Assembly (NCBI GenBank): GCA_910584435.1
Contig: CAJUAP010000073.1
Coordinates: 1-18,587 of the forward strand
Origin: an uncultured Acetatifactor sp.
GTDB taxonomy: Bacteria > Bacillota > Clostridia > Lachnospirales > Lachnospiraceae
DNA: 18,587 nucleotides
Direction: 5' to 3'
Shown here piece by piece: positions 1 through 7,560 of this stretch. Numbering within the stretch: position 1 is the first letter of the stretch; the number at the start of each line of letters is the position of its first letter. The position numbers and the translations under genes were made by a program. The notes under the pieces were generated by a model. The model saw only the letters and a program-made list of their open reading frames with translations, had not been told where the DNA came from and searched no databases.

Positions 1-93
1 GAAACAGAAGAAAAATTTGTTTATAGATTATTTTTAAAGCATGCGTTTACCGTGTATTCTGCAGAATTTTAGATCGTATTAACAGGTTATTTG

Positions 94-102
94 TGTTATA
101 CT
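94..102 (+). promoter_or_regulatory. Extended -10 promoter candidate upstream of the VanZ-like gene
   Basis: TGTTATACT reads as an extended -10 (TG, one base, TATACT) and is preceded by another TG. There is no good -35 at 17 bp spacing. The stretch 1-263 has no credible gene. After this promoter it would form a leader of about 155 nt that contains an 11-bp direct repeat (GTGGAGCAGCC at 160-170 and 185-195) and a small hairpin (CAGCCC 166-171 with GGGCTG 179-184). Confidence 0.35.
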
Positions 103-263
103 TGACAAATAAGTTATGAAAAGCGAAGTCAGGAAACGGGATAAGGCAGCGTGAATTCGGTGGAGCAGCCCTGTGCATGGGGCTGTGGAGCAGCCGGAAA
201 TCCGTCTGTGGGTTTTGGAGGCCGGGGATGGCTGCGGAACCGGTATCAGAGGAAAGGTATAAT

Positions 264-827
264 ATGGTACAATATATTGAGAAACTGGTCATAATCATGG
301 CTGCAGCATTACCGTTGTACCTCGCATTTCGTTTCATGCAGGTAAAGAAACGGGCGTGTGGATGCGGCAGAACACTGGCGAGAGAGATTGCCCTGGGATG
401 TTTTATCCTGTTTCACACAGGGCTTCTGGTACTTGCGCTGGAGGGGGAGTATGGAAGCCCGGCGCAGATGGCGGAGCGGGCTGTGGAGCGGATTAAGACG
501 GGAACAGGTATCAACCTTGTGCCGTTCAGGACAATTGCCGCCTTTTTTCAGCATTTTATTATGGATGTTTTCCTGGTGAATATTGTGGGTAACATCATTA
601 TGTTTATGCCCTGGGGGTTCGGCATTGTTATGCTGTGGGAAAAAAACAGGAACCTTTCTTCCATTGCGGGATATTCGCTGCTGCTGCCGCTTTTTATTGA
701 GACAAGCCAGCTTTTTATCGGGCGCAGTGTGGATGTGGACGATTTGATTCTTAATTTTACCGGAAGCTGTATCGGGGCGGGGATTTATTTTCTGATGAAA
801 AAGGTTGCCAAACTTTTCCAAAAGTAA
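264..827 (+). CDS. VanZ-like family membrane protein
   Basis: A polytopic membrane protein of 187 residues with about five hydrophobic segments (roughly residues 7-25, 43-60, 98-120, 132-150, 160-180). The VanZ signature is visible: NLVPF near residue 85, then a NI.GN..MF.PWGF block in the third helix, then a helix ending in E-x-SQLF followed by the acidic R.VDVDD..LN..G motif. VanZ gives low-level teicoplanin resistance in enterococci, but most family members have no known function and probably act in the cell envelope. The ATG at 264 is chosen because GAGGAAAGG (249-257) lies 6 bp upstream; the same frame is open further upstream to 177 but lacks a good ribosome binding site. A polysaccharide deacetylase follows after 56 bp and may share the transcript. 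The family call is strong; a resistance role is only conjecture. Confidence 0.88.
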   Translation: MVQYIEKLVIIMAAALPLYLAFRFMQVKKRACGCGRTLAREIALGCFILFHTGLLVLALEGEYGSPAQMAERAVERIKTGTGINLVPFRTIAAFFQHFIMDVFLVNIVGNIIMFMPWGFGIVMLWEKNRNLSSIAGYSLLLPLFIETSQLFIGRSVDVDDLILNFTGSCIGAGIYFLMKKVAKLFQK

Positions 828-883
828 TAGTATTATTTTATGGACAGCTCAGGAAATGGGCTGCGGAAAGGATGGAGGATGGA

Positions 884-1699
884 ATGAAGGTATATACTTG
901 TTTCCCGGAGGGAAAGGCGAAAGCCCTTACCATGAGCTATGATGACGGTAAGATTCAGGATGAAAGGCTGATAGAGATTTTTGATAAATACGGGATTAAA
1001 GGTACTTTCAATCTGAATTACGGATTGATGGAATTGGAGCAGGACCCGCCTCGGATCGGACGGGATAAAGTGAGGGAGTTATATAAAAATCATGAGGTGG
1101 CCACACATTGCACCACACATCCCACAATTGCGAGATGCCCTCTGGTTGAGGTGGCCCAGGAGATTCTGGATGACAGAAAAGGATTGGAGGCATTGACCGG
1201 CAGACTGGTAAGGGGACATGCATATCCTAATGGTTCCTATAGCGAGGAGATTAAGCAGCTCTTCCGTCAGCTGGGGATAGCTTACGGCCGTGTGGTAGGG
1301 TCAAAGGCAGATTATGAATTGCCTACAGACCCCTTAGAGTGGCATCCGACCTGCCATCACAACGATCCGGAATTGATGAAAAAAGCGGAATTCTTCGCCA
1401 ATTTCAAGAAAAAGCAGTATCTGAAGCTGATGTATGTGTGGGGACACAGCTATGAATTTGATAATGCAGATAATTGGGAAGTGATTGAAGAATTCTGTAA
1501 GTACATGGGAGGGCGTGAAGATATCTGGTATGCTGCCAATATTGAGATTATCGACTATATGGATGCGGCAAAGAATCTGAAATTCTCCGGCGATAATGAG
1601 ATGGTCTATAACCCCAGCGCAGCCAGTGTATGGCTCAATGTGGACGATAGAAAATATGTGGAAGTAAAGGGCGGTACCACTGTGGATTTGAACCAATAA
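884..1699 (+). CDS. Polysaccharide deacetylase (NodB homology domain)
   Basis: A protein of 271 residues with a carbohydrate esterase family 4 (NodB) fold and no signal peptide, so probably cytoplasmic. Motif 1 is SYDDG (residues 18-22, D20/D21: catalytic base and metal-binding Asp). Motif 2 is H-x3-H-P (H75, H79: metal ligands). Motif 3 is R110 followed by YPNG (114-117). A later W-GH-SYE segment (H188) is typical of the short clostridial subgroup. Such enzymes remove acetyl groups from N-acetylated sugars; the substrate cannot be read here. The ATG at 884 is preferred because GGAGG (874-878) is 5 bp upstream; an in-frame ATG at 872 would sit directly against its purine tract. It follows the VanZ-like gene by 56 bp, so a two-gene envelope operon is possible. 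No terminator is visible after it. Confidence 0.85.
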   Translation: MKVYTCFPEGKAKALTMSYDDGKIQDERLIEIFDKYGIKGTFNLNYGLMELEQDPPRIGRDKVRELYKNHEVATHCTTHPTIARCPLVEVAQEILDDRKGLEALTGRLVRGHAYPNGSYSEEIKQLFRQLGIAYGRVVGSKADYELPTDPLEWHPTCHHNDPELMKKAEFFANFKKKQYLKLMYVWGHSYEFDNADNWEVIEEFCKYMGGREDIWYAANIEIIDYMDAAKNLKFSGDNEMVYNPSAASVWLNVDDRKYVEVKGGTTVDLNQ

Positions 1700-1728
1700 A
1701 GTATCAGGATTACGTTCAGATAAGCTTC

Positions 1729-1890
1729 GCTGAAGGTACGGTTCTGGGGGTAAAAAGTAACAGTTTATACTGCACGCCGATTAAATTTGCAATGTAGCCC
1801 GACTCCAGACCGCCAGCCGGGTGATTCCCCGGAAACATCACTGTAAATCCTGGCGGTCTGCAGTATAGCGGCCTGTCCGACCTGTTGCAT
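1729..1890 (+). promoter_or_regulatory. Folded leader element upstream of glpK, possible degenerate cobalamin riboswitch
   Basis: The stretch 1700-2068 has no credible gene. It contains an 11-bp perfect inverted repeat (CAGACCGCCAG 1806-1816, CTGGCGGTCTG 1850-1860) enclosing a smaller hairpin (CCGGG 1817-1821 with CCCGG 1828-1832). It is framed by another 9-bp inverted pair (TATACTGCA 1766-1774, TGCAGTATA 1859-1867) that competes for two bases with the first. In order, the pieces GGTAC, GGGTGATTCC, CACTGTAA and CCTGTCCGACCTGTTGCA resemble the conserved boxes of cobalamin riboswitches, but several canonical bases are missing. The downstream frame 1889-2068 is open and continues into glpK, with no recognisable product. 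This is a weak, by-eye assignment; another structured leader is equally possible. Confidence 0.3.
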
Positions 1891-2068
1891 GTATGATTCC
1901 GTACTGCCTTATGGATTGCTGCTGACAGGGGGAGGCTTATTGTGTCAAACCATAGGAAGAGGACTGGTCTGTGGCAGGGCGGGGGCTTTTCCGGTATCTG
2001 TTTTGGGCCGTGGGGAAAGAACGGGAAGTACATGCGGCGCTGATGTGAGAATGAAAGGTGGATATAGT

Positions 2069-3568
2069 ATGCAGAGATATGTCATGGCCCTGGATCAGGG
2101 AACTACAAGTTCAAGGTGTATTTTGTTTGACAAGGCAGGGAATATCTGCTCCATGGCACAGAAGGAATTTACACAGATATATCCCAAGCCGGGCTGGGTG
2201 GAGCATAATCCCAAAGAAATCTGGTCCACCCAGCTTGCGGTGGCAACAGAGTGTATGGCAATGATAGGGGCGGGGGCGGAACAGGTGGCGGCCATCGGCA
2301 TTACCAACCAGCGGGAAACTACCATTCTATGGGACAGGAAAACGGGAGAGCCTGTATATAATGCCATTGTGTGGCAGTGCCGCCGTACCTCGGATATGAT
2401 TGAAGCGCTGAAGGAAGACGGCTTTGAACGGAAAATACGGGAGAAGACAGGGTTGATACCGGATGCGTATTTCAGTGCTACGAAAATCGCATGGATTCTC
2501 CAGAATGTGCCGGGGGCAAGAGAACGGGCAGAGAAGGGAGAATTGCTCTTTGGCACAGTGGATACCTGGCTGATATGGAATCTGACAAAGGGAGCGGTTC
2601 ACGGGACGGATTATACCAATGCATCCAGAACCATGCTCTACGATATCCACAGACTATGCTGGGATGAAGAGATTCTGGAGAGATTCCGGATACCTGCCGG
2701 GATTCTGCCCGAAGTACATCCTTCCAGTCATGTCTTTGGACATACGGCGTCCTCCATCCTGGGAGGTGAGATTCCCATTACCGGGGCAGCAGGTGATCAG
2801 CAGGCGGCTTTATTCGGACAATGCTGCTTTGAACAGGGAGAGGTGAAGAATACCTATGGTACGGGGTGTTTTCTGCTCATGCACACGGGAAATGAGGCCA
2901 TTGCATCCAAGTCAGGACTGCTTACTACCATTGCGGCAGGAACCTCAGAGCAGCCGGGGTATGCCTTGGAGGGCAGTGTGTTCGTGGCCGGGGCCGGGAT
3001 TCAGTGGCTCAGGGACAGCATGAGAATGCTGCAGAGTGCACCCCAGTCACAGAGATACTGCCAGGCGGTGGCGGATACTGCCGGTATGTATATTGTACCC
3101 GCTTTTGCAGGATTGGGGGCGCCGTACTGGAATCAGTATGCCAGGGGTACGGTGGTCGGGCTGACCAGAGGGTGTACAAAGGAGCATTTTGTCCGGGCTG
3201 CCTTGGAGGCCATTGCTTATCAGACCGCTGATGTGCTGCGGGCCATGGAGCAGGACAGCGGTATTCATCTGAAGAGTCTGAAGGTGGACGGCGGAGCAAG
3301 TGCCAATGATTTCCTGATGCAGTTTCAGGCGGACATTGTAGATACCCAAGTACACAGGCCCAAATGTATAGAAACCACAGCCCTTGGAGCTGCGTATCTG
3401 GCAGGGCTGGCTGTGGGATATTGGCGGGATCAGGAAGAAATTAAAGAAAACTGGCAGATGGAGAAACTGTTTGCACCCACGATGGAGAGCGGATATAGAG
3501 AGATGCTGTTAAAGGGATGGAAAAGGGCGGTAAAATGTGCGCTGGCATGGGCGGAGGATGAGGACTGA
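2069..3568 (+). CDS. glpK: Glycerol kinase
   Basis: ATP-dependent phosphorylation of glycerol to glycerol 3-phosphate, cytoplasmic, FGGY family. The 499 residues match the family length of about 500. The N-terminus carries the phosphate-binding ALDQGTTSSR motif, followed by TNQRETT and NAIVWQCRR, then the GDQQAALFGQ motif, GTGCF, GAPYWN and DGGASAND near the C-terminus, which are family landmarks. The ATG at 2069 is chosen because AAGGTGG (2055-2061) lies 7 bp upstream and homologues begin right before the ALDQGTT motif; the open frame runs upstream to 1889. The loop before GDQQA lacks the His-containing HFYG segment of Enterococcus GlpK that is phosphorylated by the PTS, so that control is not expected. 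It stands alone, without glpF or glpO, and ends 5 bp from the stop of the convergent next gene. Confidence 0.97.
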   Translation: MQRYVMALDQGTTSSRCILFDKAGNICSMAQKEFTQIYPKPGWVEHNPKEIWSTQLAVATECMAMIGAGAEQVAAIGITNQRETTILWDRKTGEPVYNAIVWQCRRTSDMIEALKEDGFERKIREKTGLIPDAYFSATKIAWILQNVPGARERAEKGELLFGTVDTWLIWNLTKGAVHGTDYTNASRTMLYDIHRLCWDEEILERFRIPAGILPEVHPSSHVFGHTASSILGGEIPITGAAGDQQAALFGQCCFEQGEVKNTYGTGCFLLMHTGNEAIASKSGLLTTIAAGTSEQPGYALEGSVFVAGAGIQWLRDSMRMLQSAPQSQRYCQAVADTAGMYIVPAFAGLGAPYWNQYARGTVVGLTRGCTKEHFVRAALEAIAYQTADVLRAMEQDSGIHLKSLKVDGGASANDFLMQFQADIVDTQVHRPKCIETTALGAAYLAGLAVGYWRDQEEIKENWQMEKLFAPTMESGYREMLLKGWKRAVKCALAWAEDED

Positions 3569-3573
3569 CGGGA

Positions 3574-4644
3574 TTATTTAAAAAATGTCTCCACATCGGT
3601 TGCGTAGCACCATTTGGCGGAGGTCAATTTGCCGAAGAGATATTTATTGGATGCCGATTCGCACATAGTATAGAGCCTGCCGTCTACGATGACAATTTCT
3701 TCAGACATGGGCGGGAGCTTACCATCACATAGAAGGGCAGCACTGTCCATGGCGTAGAGAGGAAGTTCCATGCCTAAGAGCGCAATATTTCCCTGTAACT
3801 GCAATTTGCTTTGGTCATATTGATAGATGTGGGAGAAGGTGGCGCCCCAGGAGGTTGAGATATATGCTTTGCCGCTGTCAATGCACATACCCTGGGCAAA
3901 ATCGGGCAGGGAATAGGCACACACCGGCACAGGCACGATACCGTATTCCGCCTGGGCATCCAGCTGATATTCCACCCCCAGGGCCTGCTGATAATCGCCT
4001 GCCAGAGTAGTCACTTTATGGCTGTCCGGGGTCGGATATTCAGGCTCGCGGTAAAATTCTCCTATGATTAAACGGTTTTCGTCAACTGTCACAAATGCCG
4101 GACTGATGTAATCCGTATCCGATACTGCGGTGGAAAATGAGCCGATTGCCGTTACAATTCCTTCATCGGCTGTGTTATAGATGCTTTCATAGTCGAATAC
4201 CAGCAGTCTGTATCTCTCACCGTCGGCTACATAGACGTAATCGCCATATATGGCAATGCCTCCGGCATGACCCGTATAAGCAGAACCGTCAGGCAGCGCC
4301 ATGCGTACTGTCTTATCCGGCGTCTTTCCCCCAGGCGCTACAATGTAGATGGGGGAAGCAATACCGTCCTTCTGATAACCGTCTACCAGAAAACGGTCTT
4401 TTTCTTTATCATACGTTATACCCTGGGCAACGAAATTATCGCTGCATCCGGGAATCAGAAATCCCTTCTCAGAGGCTTTGTAATAGGCGCTTACCGGCAG
4501 CCTGAAATACAGGCGTACTCCCAGCAGGAGGACGACTGCTATCAAAGCCAGAATGTCTGCCGTATGTATAAAGTGTATCCACCATGGCTTTTTTTGGTCG
4601 CCGTTTTGTTTTTTATTCCATCTGCTGTTTTGTTCTGGTGTCAT
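3574..4644 (-). CDS. Membrane-anchored, propeller-like extracytoplasmic protein of unknown function
   Basis: A protein of 356 residues. The first 25 are polar and basic, residues about 27-47 form one transmembrane segment, and the remainder is probably outside the cell. The outer part contains repeated short beta-type stretches of the form G-(I/A)-x-(Y/D)-(G/D)-x-(Y/L)-x-(Y/I)-(V/I)-x-(D/S) (for example around 125-140, 185-200 and 255-265), which suggests a beta-propeller such as YncE or SMP-30 types. No catalytic motif is recognised. The ATG at 4644 has a good ribosome binding site (AAAGGAAG, complementary to 4651-4658, 6 bp upstream). It is convergent with glpK (5 bp between stops). A palindromic repeat pair lies about 50 bp upstream, so its promoter may lie in or near that repeat. 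Confidence 0.8.
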   Translation of the reverse strand: MTPEQNSRWNKKQNGDQKKPWWIHFIHTADILALIAVVLLLGVRLYFRLPVSAYYKASEKGFLIPGCSDNFVAQGITYDKEKDRFLVDGYQKDGIASPIYIVAPGGKTPDKTVRMALPDGSAYTGHAGGIAIYGDYVYVADGERYRLLVFDYESIYNTADEGIVTAIGSFSTAVSDTDYISPAFVTVDENRLIIGEFYREPEYPTPDSHKVTTLAGDYQQALGVEYQLDAQAEYGIVPVPVCAYSLPDFAQGMCIDSGKAYISTSWGATFSHIYQYDQSKLQLQGNIALLGMELPLYAMDSAALLCDGKLPPMSEEIVIVDGRLYTMCESASNKYLFGKLTSAKWCYATDVETFFK

Positions 4645-4693
4645 GTGTTTCTTCCTTTCTATTGCTGCAGTGTGAGGCGGGGCTGTCTTTATT

Positions 4694-4804
4694 CTAGTAC
4701 ATCAATCACAAAATAACACATAGTTTTACATTTACGCTATTTATTGATACTCCGCTGATAAAGCAATATAGATATTATGAGTTGCTTTATGAACGGTGTA
4801 CTAG
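4694..4804 (+). repeat. MITE-like repeat unit 1 (111 bp)
   Basis: This unit starts with CTAGTAC and ends with GTACTAG. Its ends are imperfect terminal inverted repeats (about 22 of the first 30 bases match the reverse complement of the last 30). It has no coding capacity and is AT-rich. Compared with the reverse complement of the neighbouring unit it aligns without gaps at 85 of 111 positions (hand count). These are properties of miniature inverted-repeat transposable elements. No transposase is present in the window. Confidence 0.6.
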
Positions 4805-4911
4805 TACATCATTCACAAAACAACTCATAGTATTTATATTGCTCTATTGACGAACAATCAGAAAATAGCGTAGCCATAAAACTATGAGTTATTTATTGTT
4901 CGCTGTACTGG
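4801..4911 (-). repeat. MITE-like repeat unit 2 (111 bp), inverted relative to unit 1
   Basis: This unit has exactly the same length as unit 1, is in opposite orientation and shares with it the CTAG at 4801-4804, so the two make one 218-bp palindrome. Its outer end (GTACTGG, 4905-4911) runs 19 bp into the 3' end of the leftward SUKH gene and contains that gene's stop codon (4893-4895). It could therefore set both the last residues and the transcript end of that gene. Confidence 0.6.
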
Positions 4912-5465
4912 TGATAGTCTGCCTCGTCGTATACATAATCTTTAAAGTAATCAGTGTTGTCCTGGTGGTCCAGCCACAGTTCAAACCATCCAAAAAAGTC
5001 CTGTCGCTCACAGCAGGGCTGGACGCCCACATCTGTAAAGTTCCAAACTTCACCCTGACATTTTCCGGTGGTAATCAGGCGATAACTCATGCCGCATCCT
5101 AAGTTTATCAATTCAATATTTCCCCGGTAAACCTTTTCTTCCATTTCGGCCTCAATGATTTCATATTCCCTGTCATCATCCTCCCAAAGCCAGAATTTCT
5201 CAAGCAAAAACGGCTTGGATAGTTCCTGGCAGGGGCTGTTTTCCAGGGCGTTAAGACGGCAGCCTTCAAACATGCGGCTGCAGCCGTTGCCAATGTTTTT
5301 CAAAAATATGCGGTATGCCTGCGGCAATTTGACTTTATGGCAATTTTCAAAATCTGCAATCTCTTCTTCTGTGAGACATTGCCCCATGTTGATATGAAGT
5401 GCGGCTGTTTTCTTCTGAATTCGTTCCAGCACTTTTTTATAATCTTCTGGTTTATAAACTGGCAT
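4893..5465 (-). CDS. SMI1/KNR4 (SUKH) family protein
   Basis: A soluble protein of 190 residues with the SUKH N-terminal signature: LTEEEI-x2-FE (31-40), LP-x2-Y (47-51), FLKNIGNG (54-61), and further on a strand-rich region with INLG-x-G and a W-N-FTD stretch. SUKH proteins are common immunity proteins in bacterial polymorphic toxin systems and bind the cognate toxin; the toxin here is unknown and none is adjacent. The ATG at 5465 is preferred because AAAGGGGAG lies 7 bp upstream; a longer frame to 5522 crosses the promoter region. The last few codons (QYSEQ) and the stop lie inside the palindromic repeat, so the C-terminus may have been rewritten by an insertion. The region is AT-richer than the housekeeping flanks. 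Confidence 0.8.
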   Translation of the reverse strand: MPVYKPEDYKKVLERIQKKTAALHINMGQCLTEEEIADFENCHKVKLPQAYRIFLKNIGNGCSRMFEGCRLNALENSPCQELSKPFLLEKFWLWEDDDREYEIIEAEMEEKVYRGNIELINLGCGMSYRLITTGKCQGEVWNFTDVGVQPCCERQDFFGWFELWLDHQDNTDYFKDYVYDEADYHQYSEQ

Positions 5466-5512
5466 ATCAATTCTCCCCTTTCGTAAATGTGTTCTTACTG
5501 CATAAAACATAA

Positions 5513-5537
5513 AGTATAACACAAAAAATATAACACA
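5513..5537 (-). promoter_or_regulatory. Promoter region of the SUKH gene with doubled TGTGTTATA motif
   Basis: On the minus strand TGTGTTATACT (5512-5522) gives an extended -10 (TG-T-TATACT), and a second TGTGTTATA copy lies at 5529-5537. A CTGCATAAAA direct repeat flanks them on the plus strand (5499-5508 and 5543-5552). There is no clear -35. The doubled motifs could be two overlapping promoters or regulator sites. The rest of the 118-bp gap to the next gene shows nothing else. Confidence 0.35.
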
Positions 5538-5583
5538 TATTCCTGCATAAAATTACTTACTTAGCAGCTCGGCAAAATAGAAT

Positions 5584-5913
5584 TTAAACACCTCTTGATT
5601 TTAAGTATCTGTCTTCATCTTCTCTTGCTTCAATGAAAGCTTTTTCCAAGTCGATTTTGTAGTAATCAGCTAATCTAATAATTTGTGCGATTACATCTGC
5701 CATCTCATTTCCTAAACGATCGTCAGTATCGAGTACTTCTTCTTCCAGAGCATAATACCTTTCTTTAATCATAACTTGCTTGGCCAATTCACCGACCTGT
5801 TTTGTCAATTCAATCATGGCACCTTCCGCTTTCCATTCCTGCAGCTCAATCTTACTAAATCTTTTAGTAATTTCTTTGTACATGTCTTCCATTTCTGTAA
5901 AAGTTTTACCCAT
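5584..5913 (-). CDS. MazG-like nucleotide pyrophosphohydrolase
   Basis: A protein of 109 residues resembling the all-alpha NTP pyrophosphatase (MazG/MazG-like) family, which hydrolyses NTPs or dNTPs to monophosphate and pyrophosphate, often in house-cleaning. The helical metal-binding signature is visible: VGELAKQV (40-47) and the ExxD motif E70-M-A-D73 followed by V-I-A-Q-I-I. In the first motif the usual ExxE reads QxxE (Q39, E42), a change at a normal metal ligand, so activity is uncertain. The ATG at 5913 is chosen because a good promoter at 5951-5979 puts the transcript start near 5944, which excludes the in-frame upstream starts at 5952 and 5979; AGGAAG lies about 10 bp before it. The SUKH gene follows 118 bp downstream on the same strand. 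The length suits single-domain MazG-like proteins. Confidence 0.72.
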   Translation of the reverse strand: MGKTFTEMEDMYKEITKRFSKIELQEWKAEGAMIELTKQVGELAKQVMIKERYYALEEEVLDTDDRLGNEMADVIAQIIRLADYYKIDLEKAFIEAREDEDRYLKSRGV

Positions 5914-5950
5914 AAATAAACACTTCCTGTTCTCTTGGTTTATATACTTC

Positions 5951-5979
5951 ATTGTAAAGTATTTGCCTGCCGGCTGCAA
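5951..5979 (-). promoter_or_regulatory. Promoter of the MazG-like gene
   Basis: On the minus strand TTGCAG (complement of 5974-5979), 17 bp, TACAAT (complement of 5951-5956). The spacing is ideal and both hexamers are near consensus. It places the start of transcription near 5944, about 30 nt before the chosen ATG. Confidence 0.6.
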
Positions 5980-6057
5980 TGTAAATTTACAAACTCATTT
6001 TCTGTGGGTTCGCAATTCTCAAAAAGGAGAATCAATCCTCCGGAATTCGTGATTTGA

Positions 6058-6085
6058 TTGTATCATGCATATCATCATGATACAA
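6058..6085. promoter_or_regulatory. 10-bp perfect inverted repeat, operator candidate
   Basis: TTGTATCATG (6058-6067) and CATGATACAA (6076-6085) form a perfect inverted repeat with an 8-base centre. It is not followed by a T-run, so it is a better operator than terminator candidate. It lies in the 363-bp stretch without a confident gene (5914-6276), between the divergent MazG-like and methyltransferase genes. Confidence 0.35.
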
Positions 6086-6094
6086 GACGTCTAT

Positions 6095-6276
6095 TTATCA
6101 TCTGTCTTGCCTGTTCCCTCTGCTCTGTGCAGGAAAACAACAGGCGTTCGGCAGCAAAGGCCGGTAACAATCAGAGCAAAGGGGGTGGAACGGGCTTTCG
6201 GTCTTCATGCCAGCCTCAAAACCGCAGCGTACCAGCAACAAAGGACGCTTAAGGGCAAAGATCGCGGGGTGAGGAA
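6095..6276. other. GC-richer block without a recognised gene
   Basis: This block is visibly richer in G+C than the AT-rich genes on both sides. Short frames are open on both strands, but none has a convincing start, ribosome binding site or known domain. It ends right at the shortened start of the methyltransferase gene, which suggests foreign DNA joined to that gene's 5' end. Confidence 0.3.
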
Positions 6277-6861
6277 ATGCTCCTCGGTAGGCTGGGCAAA
6301 AATCTTTCTGAGCCCAATGCAACAATTAAAGAATTTGAACACTTACTAAGTAAACAGTCACCGATAATTGAGATAGGATGCGGCGAGGGTCAGAATGCTG
6401 TTTATTTAGCAAAGCAGGGTTATTGTAATGTCGATGCTTTTGATATATCAGAGCATGGGATTGCAAAGTTACAGCAAAGATGCAAAAAGGAAACTGTTCA
6501 GTTAAATGCGTTTACCGCGGATCTGATAACATACCAGTTTGAGAAAAACTATGATATGGTTATGTCTTTTGGAACTTTACATTTCGTACAAAAATCGGAT
6601 TGGAAATCTCTGATAAATAGAGCAAAAATACATACCAATATAGGCGGCATACATATCATGCAGATATTTACTGATACAGTGCCGGCTTCAGAAGACATCG
6701 CACCATTTGCGATTGGTCTTGCAAAAGATAAGGAGATAAAAGAATTATATAATGATTGGGAAATTCTACAATTTAAGTCATATACATTTGAAGATGAACA
6801 TCCCGGTGTTCCTAAACACCTGCATACATCAAATAAAATAGTTGCGCGAAGAATTCAGTAA
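6277..6861 (+). CDS. Class I SAM-dependent methyltransferase, TehB-like, N-terminus apparently shortened
   Basis: A protein of 194 residues. Motif I EIGCGEGQNA (32-41) binds S-adenosylmethionine, FDIS near residue 55 is the acidic end of strand 2, and the region around D82 (TADL) and the FGTLHFV motif follow the TehB pattern. The C-terminal part (PFAIGLAKDKE, then DWEI, FEDEHPG and KIVARR) also fits tellurite-methyltransferase-like proteins. Related proteins usually have some 15-20 more residues before the SEPN segment. Here an in-frame stop at 6250-6252 and a GC-richer block lie directly upstream, and the GAGG tract is only 2 bp from the ATG, so the natural start seems lost. The substrate is unknown; tellurite resistance should not be assumed. 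It may be a decaying gene. Confidence 0.72.
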   Translation: MLLGRLGKNLSEPNATIKEFEHLLSKQSPIIEIGCGEGQNAVYLAKQGYCNVDAFDISEHGIAKLQQRCKKETVQLNAFTADLITYQFEKNYDMVMSFGTLHFVQKSDWKSLINRAKIHTNIGGIHIMQIFTDTVPASEDIAPFAIGLAKDKEIKELYNDWEILQFKSYTFEDEHPGVPKHLHTSNKIVARRIQ

Positions 6862-6926
6862 CGATTCTTTTGCTTTTTACTCATATTTTCATGGGTTAGC
6901 AGTGCAATGGAGGTGAAACGCTTAAT

Positions 6927-7558
6927 ATGCTGTTCAAAAACGAAATAAAAGCAATAGGTTTTGATGTAGGGCATACACTTATTAAATATAAAAATCCGCT
7001 AAACTGGCAGGGACTGTATCGTTCAGGATTAGAGCACACTGCCGCTGCGGCTGATATTACGTTGTCAGAGGATATGTTGATTGCAGCAACAGACGTGCTT
7101 CTGAAGTATAACACCCGAGTGAACTATCGGGAGTGGGAAACAACTTCTGATTGCATTTTTAATGAAATTATAAAAAGCTGGGGGATACAGACAGATTTAT
7201 ATGCTTTAATGTCCGGATTTTATTCTTTTTTTAGCCGATGCCGAGCCATATCCAGAAACAATCGACACAATGGAAAAACTAAAGCTGCATGGGATAAGAT
7301 TATATCGATATTGCGATTACTTCTGTTGATGTTGGTTATAGAAAACCGAACTCTGCAGGATATGTGAAACTGCTGGAGTCTCTGGAGATTTCTCCTGATG
7401 GCATGATATTTATCGGAGATGAAGAAAAGGACATTATCGGAGCCCAAAAGCTCGGAATTGTTTCTGCTCTCATTAACAGAAGCAAAGAAATAAAGGACTT
7501 TGGGCAGGATTATACGTTGGAATCTTTAAGTGACATTCTTTCTATCTTGGATTTGTAA
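6927..7558 (+). pseudogene. HAD-superfamily hydrolase, disrupted by a frameshift and an internal deletion
   Basis: The first frame (6927 to about 7230) has the nucleophile motif I, FDVGHTLI, of HAD phosphatases. At a run of seven T (7226-7232) the reading continues sensibly only in another frame, where ADAEPYPETID and EKLKLHGIRL follow. Near 7296 it must change frame again to give DIAITSVDVGYRKPN (motif III Lys) and then IFIGDEEKD (motif IV) to the stop at 7558. Intact relatives have a stretch of about 20-30 residues with motif II (S/T) between these parts, so a deletion as well as a one-base change is needed. GGAGGTG lies 12 bp before the ATG. The last part reads from a GTG at 7364 and could only make an inactive fragment. 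The T-run alone could be a sequencing error, the missing motif II could not. Confidence 0.8.
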
Positions 7559-7560
7559 AC

